A stretch of DNA of 32,990 nucleotides from Mycolicibacterium aromaticivorans JS19b1 = JCM 16368 (GCF_000559085.1 NZ_JALN02000006.1:1-32990), one strand, 5' to 3'. Positions 1 to 7,635 are shown, counted from the first letter of the stretch. Notes: a model not told the origin generated them from the sequence alone. Made by a program: numbers and translations.

Positions 1-38
1 CCCGCCCCTTCGCTCGCTCCCCCTGCTACAGAATCCAC
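1..38 (-). CDS. 5' end of the 850-aa Gly/Pro-rich protein (cut by window edge)
   Basis: The first 38 bases carry the GTG start and first dozen codons of the gene that is complete at 21462-24014. In the circular molecule this is the same gene. It is listed only so that the window edge is not read as a truncation in nature. Confidence 0.8.
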   Translation of the reverse strand, partial: MDSVAGGASEGA

Positions 39-41
39 GGA

Positions 42-646
42 TCAGCTCCCGTACGCCCTACACAGATCCCACACCTTCTGATCCGCATCATTGGCTGCCG
101 CGGCGGTCCAAGTAGTGGCTGGTTGGATCGCACCACGGGGCGGCTCGTTTGTGAGCTTGGACGCCTGGTCTCGGGCAAGCTTGAGACTATCTGTCAGTGC
201 ACCGCGAATTGCGCTGGTCGGCCAACGGGTTATCGCTTAATGCTTGAGTGATGTACGCCAGACTTGGGATGACGTCTGCATCACTGTTTTGCGGGGACGG
301 CATTGCGTGATACCCCGCTGCGAAGCGCGTGCAGAGGTCGACCGTGGCGGCGTGCACCTGCTCGGCTGTCGGTGCCGGGGGGTTCGGCAACAGATGGAGG
401 CGCGGCCGTGGTAGTACCTGCCATGTGATTGCCGATCAGACCCCCCACGATGCCCGCAGTGAGCGCGACCGCGGCACCTCCGATCAATGCCGCGATCAGG
501 CCGCCCCTGCGCTTGCGAGGCGCCAGCGCTGAATAGAACTGCGGCATCTGCGGGGGCATGGCACCAGAGCCGCCCGGGTAGGTGGCCACGGGAGGCTGGT
601 GGGTGTACTGGTCGCCCATATGGTTAGACCGCGATTGCGCGTCCAC
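42..646 (-). pseudogene. Single-pass membrane protein, copy 1 (frameshifted, probably by sequencing error)
   Basis: Same gene as 24018-24620. An extra G near 215 and a six-G instead of five-G run at 377-382 break the frame, so only the N-terminal half with the membrane segment reads correctly here. Copy 2 is open throughout and continues into the downstream gene, so the defect is most likely an artefact of the contig end rather than a real pseudogene. Confidence 0.75.
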
Positions 647-657
647 ACCTACCCCCT

Positions 658-738
658 ATTGCCTCATCCATTGTTCACTAGTTGCGTTAAATTGCCTGAT
701 TTGTTCACGTGTTGCGTTGTATTGCCAATGGGCGCAAT
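658..738. repeat. Iteron-like 30-bp direct repeats, copy 1
   Basis: Two and a half units with a 30-33 bp period. Each unit begins ATTGCC and contains TTGTTCAC followed by GTTGCGTT. The last half-unit ends in an inverted pair, ATTGC and GCAAT, eight bases apart. The block lies between the start of the membrane-protein operon and the end of the 194-aa gene. It could be a regulator-binding array for the operon or part of an origin; the sequence alone does not decide. Confidence 0.6.
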
Positions 739-809
739 GTCTTTGGTGCCGATCTTACTGCCGGAACCCGACATAATCGGCGGCTCTCGTTCGGGGCAGA
801 TTCACATCG

Positions 810-1397
810 TTAATCAGCAACTATCCAGTGCCGCGCGGCCTTGTTTTCGGTGGAATGGCTGGCAGCGGTCGCCAGCTCTTGTCCGGTGATGAGTTCGTAG
901 AGAAACGTTCGGAATTCCGCGCTTGCCTGTTCGTCCTGGAAATCGAGCTGGTCAGCTCGGTAGGTGGTGGCGAAGTCTCCGCGGACTCGGTAGTGCCCGT
1001 CAGGAAGCAGGGCCGCCAACCACAGGCGATCGTCACTGGCCTCCTGGTCGACGAAGCGTGCAGGCCGAACGCTGGTGGCCCGACGGATTTCGAAATCGGC
1101 GCTGGTGACGGCGTCGACGAGGTCGGCCACGATCAGCCGTTCCAGTGCCGTGAGAGGCCGGCTGCCGCTGGTGTCGTCATAGCCCAGGTACCAGTCGGTG
1201 CGGCGATGCCAGCGTTGCGCTGCCGGGCCACTGTGGCGGCATTGTTCGCCTTGAGCGAACGTGGCGCACGTGTCCAGGACCGCGCCGTGAAGATCAACGA
1301 TGTTCCATCCGCCGGGACCGGGGTGGATGCGCCAGGTCGCCGGTGGATTGGCGAAGTGCGCCCGGGCGGCATCCTCAAAGACGGCGTCAAGGCTCAT
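810..1397 (-). CDS. Hypothetical protein, operator-controlled, copy 1 (altered C-terminus)
   Basis: Same gene as 24788-25372. I place the start at the ATG at 1397 because GGGAGG lies at ideal spacing before it. One G is missing near 837 relative to copy 2, which changes the last residues and gives 195 aa instead of 194. No family is recognised. The protein is soluble-looking, with Trp-rich stretches, and shows no signal peptide or membrane segment. It is divergent from the HTH gene at 1530, and its promoter (TTGACA at 1459-1464, TAGCGT at 1436-1441 on the minus strand, 17-bp spacer) overlaps both operators, so the HTH protein probably represses it. Confidence 0.7.
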   Translation of the reverse strand: MSLDAVFEDAARAHFANPPATWRIHPGPGGWNIVDLHGAVLDTCATFAQGEQCRHSGPAAQRWHRRTDWYLGYDDTSGSRPLTALERLIVADLVDAVTSADFEIRRATSVRPARFVDQEASDDRLWLAALLPDGHYRVRGDFATTYRADQLDFQDEQASAEFRTFLYELITGQELATAASHSTENKAARHWIVAD

Positions 1398-1420
1398 TGG
1401 CAGACCTCCCAATGGAGCGA

Positions 1421-1476
1421 GTAAAGATAGTCTTGACGCTAGGTGTCACTCCCCGGCTTGTCAAGATAGTCTTGAC
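1421..1476. promoter_or_regulatory. Divergent promoters with two 17-bp operators, copy 1
   Basis: Operator O2 at 1460-1476 is the perfect palindrome GTCAAGATAGTCTTGAC. O1 at 1421-1437 matches it at 16 of 17 positions. The minus-strand promoter is TTGACA (1459-1464), 17 bp, TAGCGT (1436-1441). A plus-strand promoter is TTGACC (1472-1477), 18 bp, TAGACG (1496-1501). O2 covers both -35 boxes and O1 touches the minus-strand -10 box. This is the layout of an autoregulated switch, with the 77-aa HTH protein as the likely ligand. Confidence 0.75.
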
Positions 1477-1529
1477 CGTTGTGGTGGTTCGTTGCTAGAC
1501 GCTCGGGCGGGTCCGGAGTTCATGGTGAG

Positions 1530-1763
1530 ATGGGCGGCATGGAAGAAAGCGACGCACTTGAGGAGCTGGTGCGCGCCCATAGCGATCTGGAACGTCTGAC
1601 TGATGAACTCGCGGATGCACGGGAGCGGCGCCGCACGGCAGCGCAACGCCTGATCGACGGCGGCCGCGGTACGACGTGGATTGCCGCGCAGCTCGGCGTG
1701 ACGAAACAAGCCGTTGACGGGTTCGTGAAGTACAAACAGCGAAAGACGCACGCGGAGAAGTGA
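1530..1763 (+). CDS. Small helix-turn-helix DNA-binding protein, copy 1
   Basis: 77 aa. Residues 3-40 form a charged, heptad-like helix (Leu-Glu-Arg rich). Residues 46-68 read as a helix-turn-helix (TTWIAAQLGV then TKQAVDGFVK), followed by a basic tail. The start is the ATG at 1530, nine bases after GGAG; a second in-frame ATG at 1539 is possible. It lies next to two 17-bp palindromic operators and is divergent from the 194-aa gene, so a role as local repressor is inferred. No named family is assigned. Identical to the copy at 25505. Confidence 0.75.
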   Translation: MGGMEESDALEELVRAHSDLERLTDELADARERRRTAAQRLIDGGRGTTWIAAQLGVTKQAVDGFVKYKQRKTHAEK

Positions 1764-1797
1764 TTCGGAGATCATCCCAGTGGGTCGGAAGAGCCGA

Positions 1798-2016
1798 TCA
1801 GATTTCGGCTCGCCAGGGAGGCGTCTGCCGTGCGGACCTGAAAGCAACCAGCGCGCCGACCGCTCGACCGATAGCGGCGACGTCGGATGCCTTACCGGTC
1901 TTTTGGACGATGTACGCCGCCAGCAGGTAAAACCCTATGGCGACGATCGCGCGGACCATCGCGCCGAAGGCCAGGGCGGCGATGACAATGACAGCAGTGG
2001 CTTGCAGTGGACTCAT
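1798..2016 (-). CDS. Small membrane protein, 72 aa, copy 1
   Basis: N-terminal hydrophobic stretch (about residues 5-37) containing GFYLLAAYIV, then a KTGKASDVAAIGRAVGA segment and a basic C-terminus. A GGAAG motif precedes the ATG at 2016. It is clearly paralogous to the 59-aa protein at 8842-9021: both share GFYLLAA(Y/F)IV, a T-G turn and an IGRA helix. The function is unknown. A small membrane anchor or holin-like role could be imagined but nothing proves it. Confidence 0.7.
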   Translation of the reverse strand: MSPLQATAVIVIAALAFGAMVRAIVAIGFYLLAAYIVQKTGKASDVAAIGRAVGALVAFRSARQTPPWRAEI

Positions 2017-2096
2017 GCGGGCGCTTCCAGTTAGTCGGGTCGCGCGATCCCCTCGCCGTGGGAATGCGGAGCCTGCCTCGCATGGTTAGCTCACGC

Positions 2097-2139
2097 CCCC
2101 ACGCCGTGTTGTCGGGTCACAACACGTTCGCCCGTGGGG
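2097..2139. other. Nested inverted repeat upstream of res, copy 1
   Basis: An outer pair CCCCACG (2097-2103) / CGTGGGG (2133-2139) encloses an inner pair GTGTTGT (2106-2112) / ACAACAC (2119-2125). It sits between the 72-aa gene's start and the res region. It may be a hairpin in a transcript or a binding site. No U-tract follows. Confidence 0.5.
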
Positions 2140-2167
2140 TACGCAACAAGCTACCTGCATTCGAGCA

Positions 2168-2299
2168 TGTCTCATTTTTAGAGAAATGAGACACACCAAA
2201 ATGGGGCTACTCCCCCTCCTGTAGCCCCAGGTCACAGTGTCTCATTTCCTGTCTCACACCGCGTGTCTCAGATCTGCGCTGTCGGTGCAGGATGAGACA
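2168..2299. promoter_or_regulatory. res-like recombination site of the serine resolvase, copy 1
   Basis: Six copies of the half-site TGTCTCA lie just upstream of the resolvase gene. A 26-bp palindrome has arms TGTCTCATTT (2168-2177) and AAATGAGACA (2184-2193). Further half-sites start at 2238, 2250 and 2264, and one on the opposite strand ends at 2299. A GGGGCTAC/GTAGCCCC hairpin (2203-2228) lies between. The layout of one crossover-like palindrome plus accessory sites beside the gene matches res sites of Tn3-type resolvases. Confidence 0.75.
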
Positions 2300-2308
2300 G
2301 TCGTTGGC

Positions 2309-2871
2309 ATGACGGCGACCCTCGGCTATGCGCGAGTCAGCACCACCGGCCAGGACCTGGAGGCCCAACTTGGCGCGCTCGCCGTAGCCGGCGTCGACGC
2401 GGACCGAATCTTCACCGACAAGCTCTCTGGTGCTGTAAACACTGACCGGCCTGGTCTGACGGCCATGCTGAGATACGCCCGTGAGGGCGACACCGTGGTG
2501 GTCACCGCCATCGATCGACTGGGCCGGTCTGTTGCGGAAGTCACCCGCACTATCGCAGGTCTTGCTGACCGGCGAATTGTGTTGCGCGCCTTGCGGGAAG
2601 GCGTAGACACGGGTACGCCGACAGGCCGTGCCGTGGCCGCCATCATGGCGACGCTGGCCGAGCTCGAGCTCGAGCTCGCCGTGAACGGCGGGCCGCCTCG
2701 CGCGATTCCCGGCGTGCCCGCCATATGCCCGCTACCAAGCCGTGCAAGCTGACCCCAGAGCGTCAAGAACAACTACGCCGCCTCGCCGGCACGGGTGAAC
2801 CTGTGTCCGAACTTGCTCAAGCATTCGGCGTGAGCAGGGCAACGGCATATCGGTACCTGTCAGCACGATGA
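2309..2871 (+). pseudogene. Serine resolvase, copy 1 (frameshifted, probably by sequencing error)
   Basis: Same gene as 26284-26847. One G is missing near 2678, just after a GAGCTC triplication, which shifts the frame after the catalytic domain and removes the DNA-binding domain. The tail encoding the HTH is intact in another frame (2680-2871). Copy 2 is full length, so this is most likely an error at the contig end. Confidence 0.8.
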
Positions 2872-3178
2872 CAACTCAGCATTGGAGGAGTCGATGCGGT
2901 CGAATCCGATCAGCTGGATGTGAATCCTGAGCCCTCGTCGATGGCGGAGATCACGACTTACCGCTCACGCGGAAGCGCACCAGCGGTGAGTGCCGAAGCG
3001 ATGGAGCTGGCCAGGCGCTGCTTCCCCACGCTCGCCCGCAGTGCAGTGACCCGGTGCGGCTCGCGAGTGGTCGGTCGTCCGGCAATCCGCGGGCGGGCGG
3101 TAGGCTCCTGCACGACCCTGGCTGCGCAGTTAGACCTGCCGCTGGGCGTGCTGTCTCCGACGCATCTAGGGAGGTCAT
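2872..3178 (+). other. Intergenic region before the R-M genes, copy 1
   Basis: 307 bases without a convincing gene. A strong ribosome-binding sequence, GGAGGAG (2884-2890), stands three bases before a nine-codon ORF (2894-2923, MRSNPISWM) whose end overlaps a GTG that opens a 118-codon frame running into the methylase gene. That longer frame has unusual Arg/Cys-rich composition and is probably not translated. A possible -10 box TAGGCT lies near 3101, about 75 bases before the methylase start. Confidence 0.4.
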
Positions 3179-5179
3179 GTGTCGGTACCGCCGATGCCGG
3201 TCGCGCCAACTGTCGTACCCGTCGGCTCGGTTCCAGACGGCAAGGTCTCCGATTATCTAACCGGCAAGCTCCTTAACGACACACCCGAGGAATACGTTCG
3301 TCAGAACATCGAGAAAGCTCTTGTCAGACAGTACAAATACTCAGCTAAAGACTGTGAGCCGGAGTTTCCGATCGGAGTGGGCCGCAGCAGAAAGCGCGCC
3401 GATATCGCGGTATTCGGACCCGGGCAAGACCACACTCAGAACAACGCATACATCTTGGTCGAGACCAAGAAGGCAGACATTAAGCCGTCGCATAAAACGG
3501 AGGGCGTCGACCAGCTGATTTCGTATATGTCGGCGTGCCTAAACACCAAATACGGTATGTGGACGAATGGCGACGACCGACTCTGCTTCGCCAAGCGACC
3601 TGATGGGAAGGGCGGCTGGACTGTCGATGAGATCATCGACATACCGGGCCTCGGTCAGACGGAGGAGGACGCCCAGCGTCCCAAGCGCAAAGACTTGAAG
3701 CCGGCAACAGCTGACAATCTCCTTTTCGCTTTCCGGCGCTGCCACAACTACATCGCCGCTCACGAGGGCAAACAGAAGACCGAGGCCTTTTGGGAGTTGC
3801 TCAAACTGATCTTCACCAAGATCGAGGACGAGCGATCAAAGGTGATCAGCTTCTATGCCACTCCAAGCGAGCGGGAAAACAGCTCGATCGCCACCGCCGC
3901 GAAGAAGCGCATTCAAGACCTGTTCACCACGAAAGTGGTGAAGAAGTACCCCACCATCTTCGACGTCAAAGACACCGAGATCGATTTGAAGCCGACGGTC
4001 GTCGCCTACGTCGTAACGCAGCTGCAGGGTTACTCGCTGCTGGCCTCACCGGTCGACGTGAAGGGCGTGGCCTACGAAGAGATCGTAGGTTCCAACCTTC
4101 GCGGCGATCGCGGCGAATTCTTCACCCCTCGAAACGCTTGCCGAATGGCTGTCTCGATGATTAACCCGCAGCCGGAAGAACGCCTCCTGGATCCATCATG
4201 TGGGACTGGCGGTTTCCTCATCGCCGCAATGAACCACGCGCTCGAATTCATCGAGCGATCGGAGCGGGAGCAGTGGGTCGATCCCGCAAACGGAACCGAC
4301 TCCGAGCGAGAAGAGCTTTTCCGACGCAGAACTGAGTATCTATCGCAAAACGTATTCGGCATTGATCTCAACCCTGCATTGGTTCGAGCGGCCAAGATGA
4401 ATATGGTCATGAACAACGACGGGTCCGGTGGGCTCTTCCAAGGAAACACCCTTGAGAATCCACATCGGTGGGATGCCCTCACGCGCAAGGCGATCCCACT
4501 TGGCAGCATCGACGTAATCGTCTCGAATCCCCCTTTCGGCGCCAAGATCCCGGTCGACGACGAAGACACCCTGTCTCAGTACGACCTCGCCGCTACGTGG
4601 GATCAAGACGAGGGCGGCAACTGGGATATCCGAGTGGATCGGCACGGCAGCAGTGTGCTGCAGAAGTCGCAACCGCCAGAAATCCTGTTTATCGAACGCG
4701 CGCTGCAGTTGCTCAAACCCGGCACGGGGCGCATGGCGATGGTCATCCCGAATGGCATCCTCAACAATCCAGGTCTCGCCTACGTCCGACACTGGCTGGT
4801 ACGGCACGCCCAAATACTCGCCGTAGTTGACATGCACCGGGACCTGTTTCAGCCGGGCAACGACACACAGACGTCGATGGTGCTTATGAGACGGCTCAGC
4901 GCCGAAGAAGTCGCTGAAGCTGAGATCACAGGCCTCGACTACCCGCTGTTTATGGCAGTGGCCGAGAAGATCGGCCACGACAAGCGCGGCAATGTGATTT
5001 ATCGGCGAACTGACGAGGGGGAAGACGCTCTAATCAGCAGAGTCGAGACCGTCACCGAGATCGACCAGAAGACTGGTGGAGAGGTGCGGCGAGATATCAC
5101 CGTCACAGAGCGACAAGTCGACGATGAACTCCCGGAAGTCGCCACCGCTTACCTACGCTGGTTGAGCGAGCAGAAATGA
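3179..5179 (+). CDS. Restriction-modification protein: N-terminal nuclease-like domain fused to N6-adenine DNA methylase
   Basis: 666 aa. Residues 25-140 resemble the N-terminal nuclease domain of type I HsdR (PD-(D/E)XK fold): Asp75 in KRADIAVF and Glu95-Thr-Lys97 in ILVETKK are the expected catalytic residues. Residues 310-560 form a gamma-class N6-adenine methylase: FFTPR at 314-318, motif I DPSCGTGGF at 338-346, FGIDLNP at 393-399 and catalytic NPPF at 450-453. The start is GTG after GGGAGG. The stop overlaps the start of the specificity gene (ATGA), so the two are translationally coupled. With no separate HsdR nearby, the pair resembles BcgI-like systems, in which cutting and methylating share one subunit. 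The alternative is a methylase with a degenerate nuclease domain. Codon use is less GC-rich than the neighbours, suggesting acquisition. Confidence 0.85.
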   Translation: MSVPPMPVAPTVVPVGSVPDGKVSDYLTGKLLNDTPEEYVRQNIEKALVRQYKYSAKDCEPEFPIGVGRSRKRADIAVFGPGQDHTQNNAYILVETKKADIKPSHKTEGVDQLISYMSACLNTKYGMWTNGDDRLCFAKRPDGKGGWTVDEIIDIPGLGQTEEDAQRPKRKDLKPATADNLLFAFRRCHNYIAAHEGKQKTEAFWELLKLIFTKIEDERSKVISFYATPSERENSSIATAAKKRIQDLFTTKVVKKYPTIFDVKDTEIDLKPTVVAYVVTQLQGYSLLASPVDVKGVAYEEIVGSNLRGDRGEFFTPRNACRMAVSMINPQPEERLLDPSCGTGGFLIAAMNHALEFIERSEREQWVDPANGTDSEREELFRRRTEYLSQNVFGIDLNPALVRAAKMNMVMNNDGSGGLFQGNTLENPHRWDALTRKAIPLGSIDVIVSNPPFGAKIPVDDEDTLSQYDLAATWDQDEGGNWDIRVDRHGSSVLQKSQPPEILFIERALQLLKPGTGRMAMVIPNGILNNPGLAYVRHWLVRHAQILAVVDMHRDLFQPGNDTQTSMVLMRRLSAEEVAEAEITGLDYPLFMAVAEKIGHDKRGNVIYRRTDEGEDALISRVETVTEIDQKTGGEVRRDITVTERQVDDELPEVATAYLRWLSEQK

Positions 5180-6549
5180 TCGTGGCTCCTGTCCGGTCGA
5201 GCGTGGCGTTCGCGCAAGGTCGGCTCGATGCCAAATTTCATTGCTCGCCGGGCGTTCAGGCGAACGAGCACATGGTGCTTCTGAAGGCAGCCGGCACTCG
5301 ATTTAGCAGAGTCGCCGGCGAAGGCGCACTCGGTAGTGTGAGTCCTACGACACGCACGAAGCGTGTGTACGCCGCACCTGGCGAAGAGGCGCTGCCATAT
5401 CTGCGCCCGTACGATGTGTTCGACTACCTCCCCCAAGCTGCCGACATGTTGTCTGTGGCGGGCAGCAACGGTCTCGACCGGTTGACGCCAAAGCCGGGCA
5501 CCATCCTGCAGACATGCTCGGGTCGCAACCTGGGGCCGTTGGTATATGCCGACAGCTTCATCAGCCGCTTCGTCGTGAGCGATGACATGCTCCGGTTGAA
5601 CATCGATGACGAGGCAGACCGCCTGTATGCGCTTACATTTCTTAGCACGCCGACGGGCCAGGCGTTGCTAACCCGGAGCAAGACCGGCAATGTCATCGAT
5701 CATCTCTCTGCCGACGATCTTGCTGCCATTGAGGTGCCCTTTTTTGACCGTAAGTTGACCACCTCGATCGTGTCGAAGATGCGCAAAGCGGTAACGCTTC
5801 GCGAGAGCGCCCGACTGCGGTTGGACGCACTCGTCACCGAGTTCGCTCAGCAGTTGCCACAGCCGAGCCGCGACCGTCCGATGAGAGAGGGTTGGACTCA
5901 GCGCGCTTCTTCATTGGGAGTTCGCCTGGATGCTGCGTTTCACGATCCGCTGGTGCGTGCGATACGAAACGCGTTCCAAAGCGATGGGGTGAAGGTCGGT
6001 GATGTCGCCGAGACGTTCATCCCCGGTCGCTATAAGCGCTACTACGTCGAGTCCGCCTATGGACGCCCTATCGTGTCGGGGCGGCAACTACTGCAAGCCA
6101 AACCCGTCAACCTGCGCTATATCGCTTCGCGGTCGTTCGACTTCTCCGTCTATGAGTTGTCCGACGGAATGATTGCGTTCGGGGCTGAGGGGCGCGCCGA
6201 GGAACGAATTGCCCAGCCCGCGCTCATTACGAGCGATCGGGCGTCCTGGCTTGCCAACAATCACGTGATGCGTGTACGGCCGAAGGCCGGTGTAAATCCT
6301 GGTTGGTTGTACCTATCGTTCGCAGTGTGGCAGGTACAGGCTCAGGTGAAGGCATGCGCCTGTGGCTCGGTAGTGGATACGGTCTATCCCCCTGATCTTG
6401 ATCAGGTGCTTCTACCGCCCGTTGATGAAGCGAGAGGTGATGCAGCAATCCAATGCTGGAATGACTTCTCAGCCGCTAACTCGCTCGAACGCAAGGCCAT
6501 AGACGTCCTAGAAAGCGAAATCTTGGACAAAGTTGGTGCTCGGCTCTAG
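5176..6549 (+). CDS. R-M specificity (S) subunit with two target-recognition domains
   Basis: 457 aa. The arrangement is that of HsdS: target-recognition domain 1 (about 1-190), a helical spacer rich in Leu/Arg/Glu (195-235), target-recognition domain 2 (about 240-425) and a C-terminal helix (430-457). Each domain opens with a similar motif (RLDAKFH near residue 16, RLDAAFHDP near 251), the internal repeat expected of S subunits. It would set the DNA sequence methylated and cut by the upstream nuclease-methylase. The ATG overlaps the upstream TGA. This copy is open throughout; the copy at 29152 has lost one G. Confidence 0.85.
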   Translation: MIVAPVRSSVAFAQGRLDAKFHCSPGVQANEHMVLLKAAGTRFSRVAGEGALGSVSPTTRTKRVYAAPGEEALPYLRPYDVFDYLPQAADMLSVAGSNGLDRLTPKPGTILQTCSGRNLGPLVYADSFISRFVVSDDMLRLNIDDEADRLYALTFLSTPTGQALLTRSKTGNVIDHLSADDLAAIEVPFFDRKLTTSIVSKMRKAVTLRESARLRLDALVTEFAQQLPQPSRDRPMREGWTQRASSLGVRLDAAFHDPLVRAIRNAFQSDGVKVGDVAETFIPGRYKRYYVESAYGRPIVSGRQLLQAKPVNLRYIASRSFDFSVYELSDGMIAFGAEGRAEERIAQPALITSDRASWLANNHVMRVRPKAGVNPGWLYLSFAVWQVQAQVKACACGSVVDTVYPPDLDQVLLPPVDEARGDAAIQCWNDFSAANSLERKAIDVLESEILDKVGARL

Positions 6550-6609
6550 GCCAAGCACTATCGCCGCCAAACAAAGTTGCGCCACCGACTGACGCTGCTG
6601 GAATTGGCG

Positions 6610-6860
6610 CCCACGCACTCCTAACCTTCTGATCTGCAGTTGCATCGCGCGGGACCTACGGACTTTTAATCCGCAGGTCCCAGGTTGATCGGTCGTGGCG
6701 CGGAACCAAGGCCTCGCTCATACCCTCTGACTCTTAATCAGCGGGTCCGGCGTGCGCGAGCAAGGGCCTTCTAAGCCCTAGATCCGAATGTGCCCGGGGC
6801 AGCGGAGCCGTGGACTCATAATCCGTGGTCGCAACTGGGTTGGTCGTGGCTGGGACAAGG
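6610..6860 (+). ncRNA. Tandem array of five tRNA-derived anticodon-arm modules, copy 1
   Basis: Five seven-base loops of the form CTNNTAA stand in tandem: 6618-6624 (anticodon CCT), 6663-6669 (TTT), 6731-6737 (CTT), 6768-6774 (TCT), 6815-6821 (CAT). Stems: none for CCT, 4 bp plus a 7-bp extension (GGGACCT/AGGTCCC) for TTT, 4 bp for CTT, 5 bp for TCT, 3 bp plus wobbles for CAT. In four modules a variable-loop-like NGNTC ends exactly 10 bases after the loop. D and T arms are missing or unrecognisable, and spacings of 37-68 bases are too short for consecutive full tRNAs. GGTCGTGGC recurs after the TTT and CAT modules. All five loops carry U36-A37-A38, the t6A37 determinant. Both copies agree base for base. 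Confidence 0.65.
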
Positions 6861-6963
6861 CATTCAGGCATAGTTCGCATGGGCTAGCGCACGCTTGCAT
6901 GGTCTACCCGTTGTGCCTATAGTTGCAGGTGAAGCTGATGCATTGCGGTGTCATCAGAAGTGG

Positions 6964-7000
6964 ACCCCAGGAGATCCTGCCGGAAGACAGGGCCTGGGGT
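6964..7000 (+). terminator. Terminator-like hairpin after the tRNA-like array, copy 1
   Basis: Outer stem ACCCCAGG (6964-6971) / CCTGGGGT (6993-7000), 8 bp, enclosing an inner stem CCTG (6976-6979) / CAGG (6988-6991). It lies just before the stop of the convergent DUF3800 gene, so it could end transcription from both sides. There is no long U-tract, as is common in actinobacteria. Confidence 0.6.
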
Positions 7001-7009
7001 TCTGCGTAT

Positions 7010-7588
7010 TCAGGGCTCGATTTCGAGCAGGGTCACCTTCGTTTCAATCAGGGCGTAGTGCTCGGGATCGCCGCAGCGCAGCTGAGTGACCGCCCCGCAA
7101 CACGCATCGGGTATCCACAGCATCGGCTCGGCAGGCCCGCCAACATGATCCAGACGCAGCTGGCCGCCGAGCATTCGCCTCCGGCGCAGATAGTCCAGCG
7201 TCCGGTGGTCTTGCCGGTCATCCTTGGGGCCGCGTGACTCCACCACTGCCCGACCAACACCCAGAGCTACCAACTCCGGCAATAGTCGCTCCATACAGAG
7301 CCGGCGCTGACGCTCAGGGTGATCACTGCTGTCGGGGCGTGACCGCACCACGACTAGGTGTTCGACGTCCAGTTTGGCGACTGTCGCCGCGATCGTGAGC
7401 TGTCGGCCCCGATCCTCATCACGCCAGTGCAGCTTGCGATGCCTTCTACCCACCAATAGCGACCGCATCGCCTCCCGCGCCGCCGCAGCTTTCGCGGCCT
7501 CGCTGATGACAGCGCTCAGGATGTATGTCCCAGGATCAACGCGCTGGTGGGACCCCGATTCATCAATCCAGGCGTCAAACACACTCAT
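7010..7588 (-). CDS. DUF3800-like protein
   Basis: 192 aa. The N-terminus carries the D-x-W-I-D-E-S-G motif (Asp5, Asp9, Glu10, Ser11, Gly12) typical of DUF3800, an RNase H-like family common on plasmids, phages and defence islands. A charged middle and a second acidic strand near the C-terminus (ALIETKVTLLEIEP) follow. The start is the ATG at 7588, just before the family motif; a longer frame to 7702 would cross the partition operator. Divergent from parA and convergent with the tRNA-like array. The biochemical role of the family is not established. This copy is intact; the copy at 30985 has two one-base losses. Confidence 0.75.
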   Translation of the reverse strand: MSVFDAWIDESGSHQRVDPGTYILSAVISEAAKAAAAREAMRSLLVGRRHRKLHWRDEDRGRQLTIAATVAKLDVEHLVVVRSRPDSSDHPERQRRLCMERLLPELVALGVGRAVVESRGPKDDRQDHRTLDYLRRRRMLGGQLRLDHVGGPAEPMLWIPDACCGAVTQLRCGDPEHYALIETKVTLLEIEP

Positions 7589-7635
7589 GGGCGCAGACGG
7601 TAGTGGCCACGGGTGCACGAGCGCACGGACACAAA

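Larger units (their letters stand above)
6550..7009 (+). other. Gene-free region holding the tRNA-like array, copy 1
   Basis: 460 bases between the S subunit and the convergent DUF3800 gene. No credible protein gene lies here. The content is five tandem tRNA-derived modules (6610-6860), then about 100 bases with no recognised element, then a strong hairpin (6964-7000). A weak promoter-like pair (TTGCGC near 6578, TGGAAT near 6599) precedes the array, but read-through from the R-M genes is equally possible. Confidence 0.6.

Noticed and set aside
828..1424. Long plus-strand frame opposite the 194-aa gene
   Set aside because: It is the antisense of a gene with a good promoter and ribosome site, and its own start has neither.
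2641..2690. GAGCTC triplication in the resolvase as a phase-variable repeat
   Set aside because: Three hexamer units cannot shift the frame by unit loss; the one-base loss lies just after them and only in the copy near the contig end.
2920..3276. 118-codon plus-strand frame starting at a GTG before the methylase gene
   Set aside because: Arg/Cys-rich composition, overlaps the methylase start by about 100 bases and has no ribosome site of its own; more likely a shadow of GC-rich DNA.
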